A DNA stretch of 64,000 nt from Malus domestica. Its lineage: Eukaryota > Streptophyta > Magnoliopsida > Rosales > Rosaceae. Position numbers and translations under genes: made by a program. Positions 42,968 to 55,832 of this stretch are shown here, piece after piece. The stretch is from contig NC_091665.1 of assembly GCF_042453785.1 (NCBI RefSeq), positions 7,201,501 to 7,265,500 on the forward strand, written 5' to 3'. The notes below the pieces were generated by a model. The model had not been told where the DNA came from and made no database searches. It saw only the letters and a list, made by a program, of their open reading frames with translations. Numbering within the stretch: position 1 is the stretch's first letter; each line of letters starts with the position of its first letter.

Positions 42968-45900
42968 ATGCTGGCAGTGACTGTGCCGGTCAGATTGAGA
43001 TTTGGTGCGCATTTGCTTGGGATACACAAACCCCTGACGCTAATTCCAACTTCTTCTTCCTCAACACGCTGCTTCTTCCTCTTTCCCTCTCCTCCTACTC
43101 GAAACGTTTCGCTGAGTCAGACTCCTCGTGACCTCCTCCGCCGAAACGTTTCCCAAACCCCTGCCCCTGCGGCCAGTGATTCCGTTTCCGTTTCCGTTTC
43201 TTTCCCGAAAGACTCTCCTCTCTTTGGTAAGTGCAGTGTTTCAAAACTTGTACTACACTCACATCCCATGATAATTCATGTGCTGCATTTATTTTCCAAG
43301 TCTGAATTATCTCAACTGTTTGGTTGCTGAGAAAATTTGAGGGGAATAACTAGACTATTATGCTATGCTATGATTTGATTACTTGGGCTGAGAGAAAATC
43401 TGGGTTAAATTTTGTATTTTCTCAGGAACCAAACAGATAACTAGTGTGTCAACTGTGGTTGTGGAGTTGGGGTAAAATTGATAATTAATACATTAAAGTG
43501 AAACCGAATTGGAATCAACTACTTATTAGAATGTGGACCATGATTCAGGATTGGAGGATCTACTGGTGAGCTTTATCTTGGGGAAGAAGAGGGCCACAGA
43601 AGTTTCCCACTTGTAAGAAATCAATCATTAGGTTCCCTAAATATGTCTGCATTTCGAGCATGTTTTTGTTTACTTATACCTACATTTGCATTGTTATATT
43701 TGAGGCTTTGAACCTACCATTAACCCACTTCTGGTTTTCAAGGCAAGCATCTCGAGCCTTTTGGTTTTTTTATTATGCACAATGACTGCATATTAATTGG
43801 TTTAACAAACATGTATATTCGAGAGCTTTGGGTTTAATACGTAATGTTATGCGGTATCTCCTGCGCTATAGACTATCATTCTTAGTTTTTCCTTTATTTT
43901 GTGATAGTATTGTAACTATTGTTTCAACTCTGAATATCTTCTAGTGTCTTTTCTTAACAGGGTATGGAAACATGTTGTCCAAAAAGGTGATACGGTCATT
44001 GATGCCACTTGTGGCAATGGTCATGATACCTTAGCGATGCTCAAGATGGTCGCTGATGAATCGGGAAAGGGTTCTGTTTACGGACTTGACATTCAGGAAG
44101 CTGCTTTACAGAAAACTTCTTCTCTGCTGGAAGAATCGGTCACTCCAAATGAGGTACCTTTGACAAATTGTCTTCTTTTTGAGGAAAGAGAAAGTTTGTG
44201 CATTTGTAATTCATGATTCCAAATTTTGTCTTCTGAGGAAATAGAAAGTTGGAGTAGTTGTGTGAGACTTGAGAGGTCACTGTATCAACAAAACTGCATG
44301 CGAAGTAATAAAAGGATTGGGCAGCTCGTTTTGGACCCGTTGGGGGAAGGAAATCGGTGGTCTTGATTCCAAAACGAGTGTGGATAAAAAAATTGTGTTC
44401 AGTCCATGAGTAATTTATTGTCTAATCATCACTGGTTGAACCTCCATTGCATATTATGTAGGACTAATATTACAGGAAATATAGGCTTTGCCTTGATCTC
44501 CCGTTTATTCTTAGTTGTAGAGTCCATTGGAGTGGAGTCAGAGTAGTATCTGATGTACTCATGTTTTCACCACTGTCTTTATGATTAGTTCTTCTAAATG
44601 CACCATATTTGACTGTTGAATAATAAAGAAAATGAATGCGATTGCTCATTAGATTTAAAAAGAGGTTTTAACGGCACTTTATTACGGAGAATTCTGGCTT
44701 TCATTGTGTTTCTATGTTTGTGCTTCTGTGTTATGCGTGATTTGTGTACTCAAAGCCTTATCAACATACACATGTTTTCCTTCATAGAGTTATTTATTAG
44801 TGTGATTGAAACCAACTATAATGATGTTTATCCGCTTTCATTCCGGACTGGTGGTTGGGACTGGACTGAACTATCTTGTGGTTTTACTTTTGGTTCTTTT
44901 TTTTTCTTTTTTTCTTTTTTTGTGGGTAATATTGTGGACGTATGAAAATTCTTCTTAGTTTCAATTATATGTAGAAGGGACTCGTTAAGCTGTTCTCCAA
45001 ATGCCACAGTAAAATGCATGAAGTTCTACCAAGGAATACATCTGTTAGGTACTCAATTTAACTCAAGATTCTTGATGATCTCATCCCATTCTTTTGTGTA
45101 TTGAATCAGAGTGATAACGTGAAACCCAAATGGAATTTAATTTTATGCCAATACCTTTGACCTCTATGTCCCTTTTACATCAGTTCTTCATTAACGAATG
45201 CAAAGAAAATCAGTTAAGAAAACAAGAATACATTCAGAAAGCTTAGATGCCTAATATTATGCAATTGCATAAGTCCAGCTTCGAAAAATAGTGTATTGTG
45301 GAGGTGTATAATGATTGTTTGTTAGCTAGTTGACAGTTTTGTGATTATTAGTGTCTAAGCTTGGTCACTGTGTTTGCACCGTTCTTTAAATTCAATAAAA
45401 GCATTGTTTTTCCTTATATATATATAAAACAGAAGAAGAGAAAATGAAATTAGTGTTTTGGACGGCTGAAAACACAGAATCTTTATTCATATAGATGGCA
45501 ATATTGTTGACCACATTACTGCAATAGGAAGAACTTGCTTCCTGAAAACTTTGATTAAATGGGTGTTGCCAGGCTTGTCGCTTTCAACCTAGGCTATCTT
45601 CCAGGGGGTGACAAATCACTCACCACGCAGTCAGACACAACACTAAAAGCATTGGAAGCTGCAAAAGGTATCCTGATGGATGGAGGGCTTATCAGCTTAG
45701 TGGTTTATGTGGGGCATCCTGGTGGATGGTAACACTTCTGCTCTAATATTTTCTTTTTCTTCACTTTGTTTGCTAGTTTGTGCTTCCTGGGTTTTATTTC
45801 ACTCATTGTGCAGTTTAAGCAAAACCATATTACAATTACAACTGACTGAGTAATTTTCTTGTTAAATACGGGAATAAACATATGAGATTGGATTGTTAGG

Positions 45901-47382
45901 AACAGCTTTGGTGAATACTGGTAACTCTTAGATGGAGTATTAGAACGAAAAAATCCATAATATAAGATTATGAAGTTCCTCCAAGCTCTGTCTGAAATAT
46001 ATGGTTATTTATTAACAAAACAACAAAAAAAAAGTTCTTTGGCAGCAGAATACTATGTAATGATATGGAAACAAAGTTTTAAACGATTGATATTAGTTGT
46101 CCCTTAATGATTTTAATTAAGTGGAAGCATGACTTGGAATTTATTGTGGAATGAAGAGTGAAAGTTGGAAGCTTGAAAGAGAATACAGGTTGAGTTGCGG
46201 AAAAAGTGAGGTTTGAGTTTGGGAAACAGATTTTTATACTAATTAGCCTCATCTCTTTAGACTGTCTCGATATCATGATTTTCCCATTGCTGGAATGTGT
46301 GCCAATCTGTCCTCCTTCCCTCTTAGATGGGATTCTTGTGTGTCGGAGAAACCTTAATGAGTAGGAATGGAGAGGTCCAGTCTATACTGACAGACCTTGA
46401 AACTGGGTGATTGGTTCCAAGTAGAGCTGAGCGCATAAGAGAGTATGGATGTCAGTGGCTTCTCGAATATTTGCCTGCATATCTTTTTCAGATCTGTTGA
46501 ATAATTGAACCCTTGCTACTGTCACACCTTCCTTTGTAATATGGGAAGCTAAAGAACCTTCTAAGTTGCTAGTTTGGCTAATTGCTCGTGAGAAGATTAA
46601 TATTTGTGAAATGGTTCAAAGAAGACGGGGGCTTCTGCAAATATGGATCACTTATTGCTTCATTTCCCTGTGCCATATCCTTTATGGTCACGATTACTCA
46701 AGGTGACAGGCTTATGCTGGTCCATTCCAGTGTCATGTAATGCTTTGTTGTGTGAGAATTTAGTTTCTTTAGGGGTACGAAAGAAGGGTTTTATGGGCAG
46801 AACTGAATAGGAGGGTTTTTGATAATGGGGCGTGCTATCCACACTCTTTTTTACTTCTCTCACACCCCTTGTTAATTTTTGTCCTTTGATCTTATTCAAC
46901 TCATCCGATCGGACGGTCGAAAATTAGAAGGGTGTGTGAGAAGTAAAAAGGGTGTGTGGATAGCACACCCCTTGATAATTTGGCTGATGAGGAGTTGGAT
47001 TGTTTGTGGGATATTCGGATTTTAGGCTTCTCTGTGGGCATCTGCTGCTTCAGATTTCAGAGAGTTGTTTGTTTTTTTCCTGTTATTTATGCTACTGAGG
47101 AGTATGTTATTTTTAGGATTGTCTATGATTTTGTTCGTAACTTCTTTAGGATTGTCTATGATTTTGTTCGTAACTTCTTTAGCTTAATACTGGCAGTTGT
47201 GTTCTTCTCGTCGACTCGTATGTTTTAGACTTCTGTTTTCCTTATGGAAATTCAGGGAAGAACTGAAGACCGTCCAAGATTTCATCTCCAAATTACCGGT
47301 TGAGATGTGGATCTGCTCCGAGTTTCAGACGGTAAACCGATCATGGTCTCCAGTTCTTGTTTTCATATTCAAGAGATGTTGA
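42968..47382 (+). CDS. SAM-dependent methyltransferase, YtqB/MnmM (rRNA methylase-like) family, probably plastidial
   Basis: Six exons: 42968-43226, 43549-43612, 43961-44153, 44975-45048, 45573-45728 and 47256-47382. They give 290 residues with consistent phase. The first 80 residues are Ser/Arg/Thr-rich with few acids, resembling a plastid or mitochondrial transit peptide. The mature part has [19 protein letters not shown], then the SAM-binding motif [29 protein letters not shown] with the family NLGYLPGG, and [15 protein letters not shown] near the end. Bacterial YtqB, now MnmM, methylates the wobble uridine of tRNA. A comparable organellar tRNA role is plausible here but inferred. Exon 2 is only 64 bp and is easily missed. 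Intron 5 holds a MITE. Confidence 0.85.
46827..46971. mobile_element. 145-bp MITE in intron 5, TSD TTGATAAT
   Basis: The ends GGGGCGTGCTATCCACAC and GTGTGTGGATAGCACACCCC form a near-perfect inverted repeat. It extends inward past TTTTTACTTCTCTCACACCC. Perfect 8-bp duplications flank it (46819-46826, 46972-46979), suggesting the hAT class. The RNA would fold into a long hairpin. Confidence 0.9.
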
Positions 47383-47671
47383 ATCGGCCAGTTGCTCCAA
47401 TATTCATGTCTTATTCAAAGGATGAAATCTTGTAGCACGAAAATCTCTGTTACTGTCAAGATAACAGCAAGAAATTCATATACATAATCCTTTGTTAACG
47501 GTCAAGGTCATGCTTCTCGTGCTCAGTTATTGTCCGCATAGACGCTTCTCTGCGCAGCGTTGAAACCTGTTGCGAGTTCAAATTCTTTTTCCTCTTTGAT
47601 TAAAAATAGAAGAAAAAAACAATTTGTTTATTTTTGGGAAACAAAATAATTCTCCCTGGACAAACTACAAG

Positions 47672-49005
47672 TAGGAATGGGCAAATACCCATTGGTTATG
47701 GGTAACCACGGTTACCCGTCCATTTAAATTAAATGATTATGGTTATGGATAACCGTTTAGATAAATAAACGGTTATGGATATAACTGTTTACCCGCGAAG
47801 TGTAAATGAGCGGTTATGGGTATTAACCGTGGTTATAAACGGGTAACTGTTTACTCATTTATTTTATATATGTAAAATTAACACAAAATATGTTCTCTAT
47901 TGGACAAAACTTAGATCAATGCTATTGACTATAATGTGATTTATATAGCGGTGTTGTAATTAATTAAAAAGTAATAAACGATAATCCTTACAGTATTTTT
48001 ATCCTTAAATTGAATAAATCAAAAGAAATTTAAGTGAGAAAAATAAACGGGAGCGCACTGAAATCATTTCCCTTGCAATATGCATGCATTAGATTTGTTT
48101 ATGTGTTTACTGTAGCTATCTGTTGATCTTGGATCGAACAAACTGGAAATCGAACATTCTTACGGGGCTATTGATCCCTTACATTTTCTTTACCCTTCCT
48201 TCAATATTGTTCAACATCTTTAGGTTATTTTCTACACATAGTTACCGTACAAGTTATATATTTCCTGTTGTCCATGTTTTTTATTTGTTCTATTCCCTAA
48301 AAATCTTTATTTTTCTATGGGAGAGATTGGAAAATGGATTGCTCTCGTTACGTTGGCATATAAATAATCCACCTAACAGTGCCCCGCCGTTGTGTCTTTG
48401 CCGATAATTATTTCAATTATTGAAATGGTATAAGGACTTAAAAACTTAAAATACGGAAATAGATGATGAATGTACCTATAACAGTATTTAATTGTCAAAA
48501 AAAAATTATAACAATTTTTTTTTTTAAATTTTCAAGTTGTTAAAAAACATGTGGACGAGTGAAAAATGGGTAATGGTAAAAAAAAGGTCGTACCCAGTGC
48601 ACAAGGCTCCCGCTTTACGCAGGGTCTGGGAGAGGTGAATGTCGGCTAGCCTTACCCCCATTTATGGAGAGGCTGCTCCCAAGTCTCGAACCCGAGACCT
48701 ACCGCTCATGGGCGAAGGCACTTGTCATCGCACCAAGTGCGACCTCGGGTAATGGTAAAAAAAAAAAAAAAGAAAAAGAAAAGATAAACGGGTTAAAAAT
48801 GGTAAATGGGTGAACAGCTATTAAACGGTTACAGTTAAATGGATATGCGGTTATAGGTATGGTTAACCGTTTATAAATGGTTATGGGTATGGGTATAACC
48901 GTTTAGGCAATTATCCAATAGGTAAACGGTTATGGGGTATGAGCATAAACGGTTATGGATAAATAACCGCGGTTACTCGCCCGCCATTACCGTTGCCCAT
49001 CCCTA
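47672..49005. mobile_element. Non-autonomous hAT-like element, TSD ACTACAAG
   Basis: Starts TAGGAATGGGCAA and ends TTGCCCATCCCTA, flanked by perfect 8-bp ACTACAAG (47664-47671, 49006-49013). Both sides are full of GGTTATGGGTAACC-type words, giving many short inverted repeats. An Au SINE is inserted inside. The element would be about 1.16 kb without it and encodes no transposase. Confidence 0.9.
48586..48746 (-). mobile_element. Au SINE, 161 bp
   Basis: Minus-strand reading gives GGTCGCACTTGGTGCGATGA, then GGTCTCGGGTTCGAGACTTG (B box), GGGGGTAAGGCTAGCCGACA and CACTGGGTACGACC followed by T residues. This matches the Au family, which ends in T rather than A. An 18-bp duplication GGGTAATGGTAAAAAAAA flanks it at 48568-48585 and 48747-48764. 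Confidence 0.93.
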
Positions 49006-50658
49006 ACTACAAGTAGTAGCTTGGGGCCCAATCTCCACACAAAAGACATTGTCCAGTTACCTAAATAACTTATAACACCAAGTATCAAAGGAATAAGACC
49101 CTTATAGACACAGGCAAGAAAAAATTCGACATCAAAATCATTCAAATGCACCGGTTGGGTGGAATTGGTACATTTGTATATTTAGCTGAGATTTGCAGTT
49201 CCAAAACTTTCAGCACTTACTCATGCACTATTACCATCTGACCACATTGCAATCTACCACAGCCGAGTTTCTCTTCGCCACCGAAGGACAAAATCTGAGA
49301 TTCCAGAAACAGGAGGAGAAAAGCATATCAGAAGCAACAAAATGGGAGAGGGACGGAGGAAGAGAGAAGACAGGTAGTGAGAACTTATGATAAATTCCGC
49401 ATTCAGAAGCACAAAAGTATATCAGTCTGCCCTCTGTGTTCTTCGATTTCAGGACTTTTATATGGTAGCACATCCCAGTACATTTAATTTTGCTAAGCTC
49501 TCGGGTTAAAATAATATAGTTCTTCGTACCACCCACTGTACAAATTTTAATGGAAAATAGGTCAGGGGGAAAAAATTATTTACATGATCATTCTGTATGT
49601 GCTAATCCTAGAACACTGGTCTATAAAAGTGAATTAATTCTTTATAAAAGCTTTCGGATGATATCAGAAATACTTGAGTCTTTTATGTTTAATTTTTGGT
49701 AAGATACAGGAGAAGGAGAGATGAATTGAGGAGGAAGGATGGTGAGAGAGAAGTAGAAGAAATGTATATGGAATGGTACACAAAAGGAAACCAAAAACCA
49801 AAAACTAAAAACAAATTTAAGTTGTTTTCACCCTCCTCCCACCCGTTCCAAGTGGTAATCCAAAAAGCAACATCATCTCTTATATTTTCCTTCATTTTTT
49901 CTCCCTCCTCCCACCCTTTCAGAGTGGTAATCCAAAAAAACACATCAGCTCTTATATTTCCTAAATCTCTCTCCACAAAAATCCCAACATCTCACACAAC
50001 TAGAATTACAATACTCTAAACATTAGATAGAGGGATTTGTAATCACTAGATGTAATGCACTTTGAGGGCTTTGTAAATTACTACTTGAAATAAGTCATTT
50101 GAGAATCCTTTGTTTAGTGGTATGTAGAGCTCTATCAAGAAGACGTGTGACAAATATAAGCTTATGTATATATATTACGTATAGAAATAATGAATTAAAC
50201 AATCTGAGTGCCAGGTGCATTGGAAAAATGAATAAGATTGTATCATGGTAATGCATATACGAGACAAATTCAATATCTTGATGTAAAGAACGGATTATAT
50301 TGAATAAGGACATGTGTGTGTTAGACAATGACACTGTAAAAGTGAAATGTGTTGCTCACACATTAGTTCATTTTTTCTCTCTAGATGATATTTTATTGAT
50401 AGAATGAACTGTTATAGCAGACTGCACTTTATAGTATTTCAAAATTATCCGAATTGTCATAGTTATGTATCGGACATGTAGAATGAAGTTTATAAAATTT
50501 TATACTTTGAGAAATGTGCAGGCAAGAAAAATCAGAAAATTAAAGACCTCATCCTCAACAAGTACCGCCCAACCTCCCCATACCCCCAATGGGAAACAAG
50601 GAACGGATCATGAACTTGTTTCTGTCATATGGAAAGGTACAAGCAATTACCTATCAGC
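49006..50658. other. Intergenic region downstream of the exonuclease gene
   Basis: No gene is seen. A two-copy tandem repeat of roughly 72 bp (CCCTCCTCCCACCC...GTGGTAATCCAAAAA) lies at about 49830-49965. The remainder is AT-rich and should include the exonuclease 3' untranslated region at its right end. Confidence 0.5.
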
Positions 50659-53600
50659 TTAGCCATTTGAAACAGATGCTCTTTGACAACTGAAATACCC
50701 GGTTTCTTCCAAGAATTTATAGAAGTTAGACAGAGTTGCTGAATCATTGCTTGTGTCTCTCGTAACCAACCACTCCTCTCGAAGTTTAACATCAACATCC
50801 CTGCAGAAAAGTGTGACTGAGGAATATCAACAACTATGGACTACTATAGAGCAAGGTAATAAGATAACTCTGAATAACAAAATTATCCCTGGAATTTACT
50901 GATAAAAGAAAATTAACACCGCAAGCATATTAATTACCTCCTAAGGGAAAGAATCTCGTGGTTCCTCCTTAGGTAATCAGCATGTTTTGTTAGAGCATCT
51001 TGAGCATACTGTCTGCCCACAGTTCTGACTGCAGCTGTGTTTAGTAGATTTTCCAATGAACCATGCTTTTTCAAGAGCTTTAGGGCAGTCTTCTGACCAA
51101 ATCCAGGAGCTAGATGTTGGATTCCAGGAACACCATCAGCGTGATTACCCACAAAGCACCCTAGACATTAAGTTAACAGAATTACAAAACGTGTTCTGGA
51201 AGTGAATAAATATTATATTAAGAGGGGTTTATCACACAGGAATGCGGCCTAGTGAAACCACTCTGGGATCTTAGAAGAAATGTAAACAAACTGACAAATT
51301 AAGAAGAAATGATCAGTCTCTGAAAGAACTCCAATTTAGTTTTTTGCTGCCTAAAAACTGTTAACTGTATGGCAGATAACTCTTATTTAAACCCATTATG
51401 TGTGTGTTGGAATTTGATCAAATGCTTCACAAAACATTGCAGTACAGTTGCTGTCCAAATTCTCATCCGTGAATAATTATCTGAATATGTCAGTGTTCAC
51501 TCTAAATGACATCCTAGCAAAATTAATGAGTATTTTTAATTAAGCCCTAAAAACTATAGACTACATGAATCAATAAGTCTTATATAACAGTGAACAGTCA
51601 CAGATATAGCATTATGAAGAAAACTGTCGAGGATAAGATACATCAACATCATAACTGGCTCTGGAAACAAAACTAGAAAACATTTATCATAAAAAATATG
51701 TCAAATTAGAGTCATATTGCTAGCACTAATATAGTTAATTGAAATATGAAATCACCACATTACAATTATACTTACTAAGGCTCAAATCACAGCATGGATC
51801 ACAGTTATACTGAGCTATGTAGTGCTTAAGAGTGTAAAACGACCAGCGTTCTAACTCGTCCAGGGGCATAACAAGCTGGACATCTTCCGAAAGCAATTGC
51901 TTAAAATCTTTATCAGGAGAGGCAATCACCACCCAATATCCTGTTTGAATAACTTGCCCCACAAGTGTAGCTATAACATCATCAGTTTCGTGATGTTCTA
52001 CTTTTATGACCTGCACCACTTTATGTTCAAAATAACGCAAAGCAGAAAACCAAAATATTTGAATTTTATCATCTACAGGCCTTTATGAGAGATTTCATGT
52101 TTTAAGCTTCAATTCCACTAGCTTCAGGCATGGCTTAAAGAATCCAATATGATAGGAAGTATCCAGACTAATAAAAAATTATGTATAAATTCAAAACTTA
52201 TAAGGAAACAATTTTTAAATAGAGAGCAAACTGGTTATTGAATTTTTATTTCAAACAAGTAGATCCTTGCCTGTTCATAAATACAGGTAATCATGTTTAT
52301 ATTGGAATGATCAATTTCAAATACCAAGGCAGCAGCAGTAAAATAGGAAAGAAACAGATCTTCATTCCTATCAAACTCTCATTGCTATTTTGACATATTA
52401 TAGCCGTTTTATTGTTTCTACTCCTTCCCAGGTCTTTTAGAAAATAAAAATAAGAAACAAAAGGTAGAGGGGTTCAACCTGGAGAGTCTATCAAATAGAT
52501 GTCAGTCTTTGGTGCACAGGATATAAAAGCATATCTAATGCATGAAAAGTAGCCTTGAAAAGAGTGTTATTTAGCCTCAAATGACACTTCTAATGGGACA
52601 TATCTAGCGTAGGCTAAAATAGTCCAGGGCTCTTGAAGGGGCTAGTTTATTCCTGGCTCTTGCCCAAGGCTCTTGAAGGGTCAACTTACGAAGAAATTGG
52701 TAGCCAATGAAAACTAGCCACCTAACACTTTTTTGCCCCTAACCTATAGAGTTTGAGAGTGCCCTTGCCCTTTCCACTAAACTTTCTCCAATTGACCAAA
52801 TATGATAGGATAGGATTACATTAGACTGGTATCGATTAGATCCTGTATCTTGTATTATGTGTAGCATCAGATATGAGCTTCAAGTAGGAATGGGTTTGAC
52901 AAAAGATAAATAAGAGTTTATTTACCAAAAAAAAAAAAAAAACTATTTATTTAGACTTCATTGAAAATATGATTATGATAAAGGTAAGAATGGATGTTGG
53001 AAGAATATAATAAGTAGGTATTGTGGTAAGTGGTGGCAAGTGGCAACAGAAGCAACAATGATCATATAACCATAGTGGTGATAGTGGGGAAAACAGCATC
53101 AGTGTAGGTGGTGTGCTAATTCCTTGGTCGGGCTAATGTCTTGGTGGCAGCAATAAAGAACACAGGTGATAACTGTAGTGTGTTGACAATGAAAATGATG
53201 GTAGTATTGGTAGTGACAGTGCTAGTAATAATGTAGTTTGTACGGTCCATTTCTTTCTTTACTCTGTTAGAATTTTTTGTTGCTTCATTATAAACATCAT
53301 GTTAATGTTTGCGTACTCGGTAGTTGCCCCTCATTGTTCTATTAACAAATTATTACTTATTAAAAAGTTAGTTTTGATTAATGCTTCTAGCTCTATAATC
53401 AGATTCATATTTGCTCTAAAGATAATATTACAACCTAATGTAATGATACCAAAATAGAGGCTAACTCTCAGGCACATTGCATTTTTGAAGAACATTGGTG
53501 ATGACTCCATGTGACCTTCCAGCATGCCCCCTTGGAAACTGTCTTGTGAATTTCCACCTATGTGCTTTATAGGATGGTAATAACTGTCCGCGGTGCTCAC

Positions 53601-54427
53601 TTACTCCTTCCCCATCAACAACCTGCAAGTGCAGAATTTAGAAAAAGTAGATATATTTACCGTTACCAAGATTAACCATCATGATACAACATTAGTTAAT
53701 TGTAATTTCAAAGTCAAGATGATCAAATTCCAAGAATCATGGAAGAATAATTAGCTTTGTAGGGAGTCTACAAGGTCCAATGACTTATCGAGTTAAACAA
53801 TGGCGGGCCACTAACCACGTAGAAATCATAAACTGCATCTTAACCCTTCAAGAGGGTAATCAAACTTCCCTATAAGCATCACAAAAAATGGTCAGGTGTG
53901 GAGCTACATAGTGCCTCCTGTCAAATATATTTTGCCAAGCTAGCTATCAATCTTTCCCTAACAATTTAATTTGTGGAACCTTTGAGGAAAGATTAAACAT
54001 TATGTCAAGAGAAAGAGGAAAAACCCAGTGAAGCATTTCATCGAACACATGGTGCCAAAATGGGTAAAGTGGACTTACAGCAATAACAGGGTCGGATAGG
54101 CTAACTTGATTGAAAAATAAGGAGACCCAATGAGCAAAAGCGTGTAAGCTGGGTCTGCTTCCCGCATAAGAGAGGATTGACGTCTAAAAAGAAGACCCTT
54201 TTCTTGCTTGCCTTGTTTGGCAACACTATTTGTCCATCATCAACCGGTTGTTTATACCCACAAGTGCCAGCGGAAGAAGAAGAAGAAGAAGAAGAAGAAG
54301 CTGCAACTCCACGAATCTTGCATGCTTTTGTATTTGTTGACACTATATTACGACGAATTGGAAGATGTGGGCTTACAGAAAGAAGGGGTCTGATATGAAC
54401 GCGGGTGGGAACTGCAACTTCTACCAT
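50659..54427 (-). pseudogene. Organellar 5'-3' exonuclease (Pol I-type PIN/FEN) gene with two lesions
   Basis: Five exons on the minus strand: 54427-54079, 53622-53470, 52010-51776, 51160-50938 and 50800-50659. The product is a predicted organelle-targeted relative of the 5'-3' exonuclease domain of bacterial DNA polymerase I. Domain motifs are clear: RVFFLDVNPL, VVDGEGVSEHRGQLLPSYKA, ETDDVIATLVGQV with ASPDKDFKQLLSEDVQL, and VGNHADGVPGIQHLAPGFGQ (helix-hairpin-helix) near the end. Two defects stand out. In exon 1 near 54169 the frame shifts between DVNPL and YAGSRPSLHAFAHWVSLFF. After exon 2 the donor reads GA (CCT|GAGAGT) where GT is expected. Exons 3-5 are intact. It could be a dying paralogue or carry assembly errors; the closest Arabidopsis gene, from memory, is At1g34380. 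Confidence 0.8.
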
Positions 54428-55832
54428 TTCCAATAAATTTGATGTTGCAACTCGTCTTTAGAAGCCGGATATTAATCCAGATACAACAAATTAAACTAAA
54501 TTATGTTATAAACCACCACGTGGTGCCCAAGTAGTTGGGTTCGTATTTCGTACGGCACATCGTGTGTTTCATTCTTCCGTGTTATTGAATTTGCTTAACT
54601 GTCGTCACAAACAGGATGAAATTCTCTATTGCCTCTTCGGGCTCGAAAAAGGTAGATAACATGGTTTGCCACAAGCTGTTCCTTTAAAAAAATAAAAAAA
54701 AAAGGTGAAAGCGAACGGAAATGCACTCATCAAACATATAAGATAGTCTGACAAAGTGAAGGAGGTGTGGATTCAAATTATGTTGTTTCCCCCTTTGCAT
54801 TTTCCCCATATTGTTTATTTAATTAAACTTCAAGCTGCTGTGTTTGTTTGATTGTGGTCACGGGCAGTGTGAAATTCCTCATAGTTTCTCCGGGCTTGTA
54901 AATTGTAAATAACCGTAGTTTGTCACCAGTTGTCTCATTTTAAAGAAAAGAAATTGAAATTTTGGATCTTGAATTGTGAAATTAAGAAAAATGGTGTTCT
55001 GTTGAGATGGTAGGACTACATGAAACTTCTTCTGCTAGGTTTTCTTATTGATGGTTGAGGTCCTTCATGGTGGATTTGGTGGTAGTAAGATGGTTTCACA
55101 ATTTTCTCCAATGATGGTAGAAAAATTAGTGAAGGAGAGATTGTGGTGGTTGGCGGTTGGCCGTGGTGTTGATCGGCTTGTGGTGGTGAGGGAGAGGCGT
55201 GATGATGGTTAGTGGGTTCATGGAATTGATCGTTACCGATCACACTCTCATATACATTTAACAATTTAACTCATTAACATTATCGTTTGTCATATTCTCT
55301 TTCATATTTTAGTATTTTTTGGTGCTAAACTTAACCTGATTCTTTTTCCTCGATTCTCTTTAGCGGAAGACTGATTTTGTTGAATATAGGTGACCTATGG
55401 TCTTTGGGTAGAGATGAACTTAGTTATCATAAATAATTGAGAAAATCTAAACGAAATAATGGAACTAAATTTCAGGATGACATTGTCGATTTTGAATTTG
55501 AAGTTCAAAAATGAGGATTTTGATCAATTTCAAGGACTAGTGATGTAAAAACATTAAAGCTTATAGAAACGAAGCAAACCGAAGGCACATCGCCACCATC
55601 GACACTGGTAAAGTAGTTGGAAGTTGGAACGCCCGCCATCGTTTCGATGCACTCGAGAAACGCACACCCCCAAATGCGATGAAGATATCAACTACGAAAT
55701 CGAAATAAACCCACAAAACAAAACCTACCCATCGAATCCACAGACCCTCTGGATTCTCATCCTTCCTTCCTTCCTTCCTTCCTTCTTCTACACAAACCCC
55801 CTCATTCTCTCTCTCTCTGACCGCCCACTCCA
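54428..55832. other. Divergent intergenic region between exonuclease and E2 genes
   Basis: Holds promoters of two divergent genes. Two diverged copies of an element of about 110 bp (AGGATGAAATTCTCTATTGC...AACATGGTTTGCCACAAGCT and CAGTGTGAAATTCCTCATAG...CGTAGTTTGTCACCAGTTG) lie near 54600-54690 and 54860-54940. A (CCTT)n run at 55763-55787 lies in the E2 leader. Confidence 0.5.

Noticed and set aside
43944-43960. Methyltransferase exon 3 starting upstream at TGTCTTTTCTTAACAGG
   Set aside because: Adding the 64-bp exon 2 (43549-43612) makes the later AG at 43960 the correct acceptor and restores the family sequence GKKRATEV...[10 protein letters not shown].
48123-48407. Hydrophobic 94-residue frame
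   Set aside because: It lies inside the hAT-like element with no conserved motif; hydrophobicity reflects T-rich DNA.
53463-53469. Alternative donor CTGAGA|GTTAGC for exonuclease exon 2
   Set aside because: Using it shifts the frame, and exon 3 would then reach a stop within about ten codons, so it does not rescue the gene.
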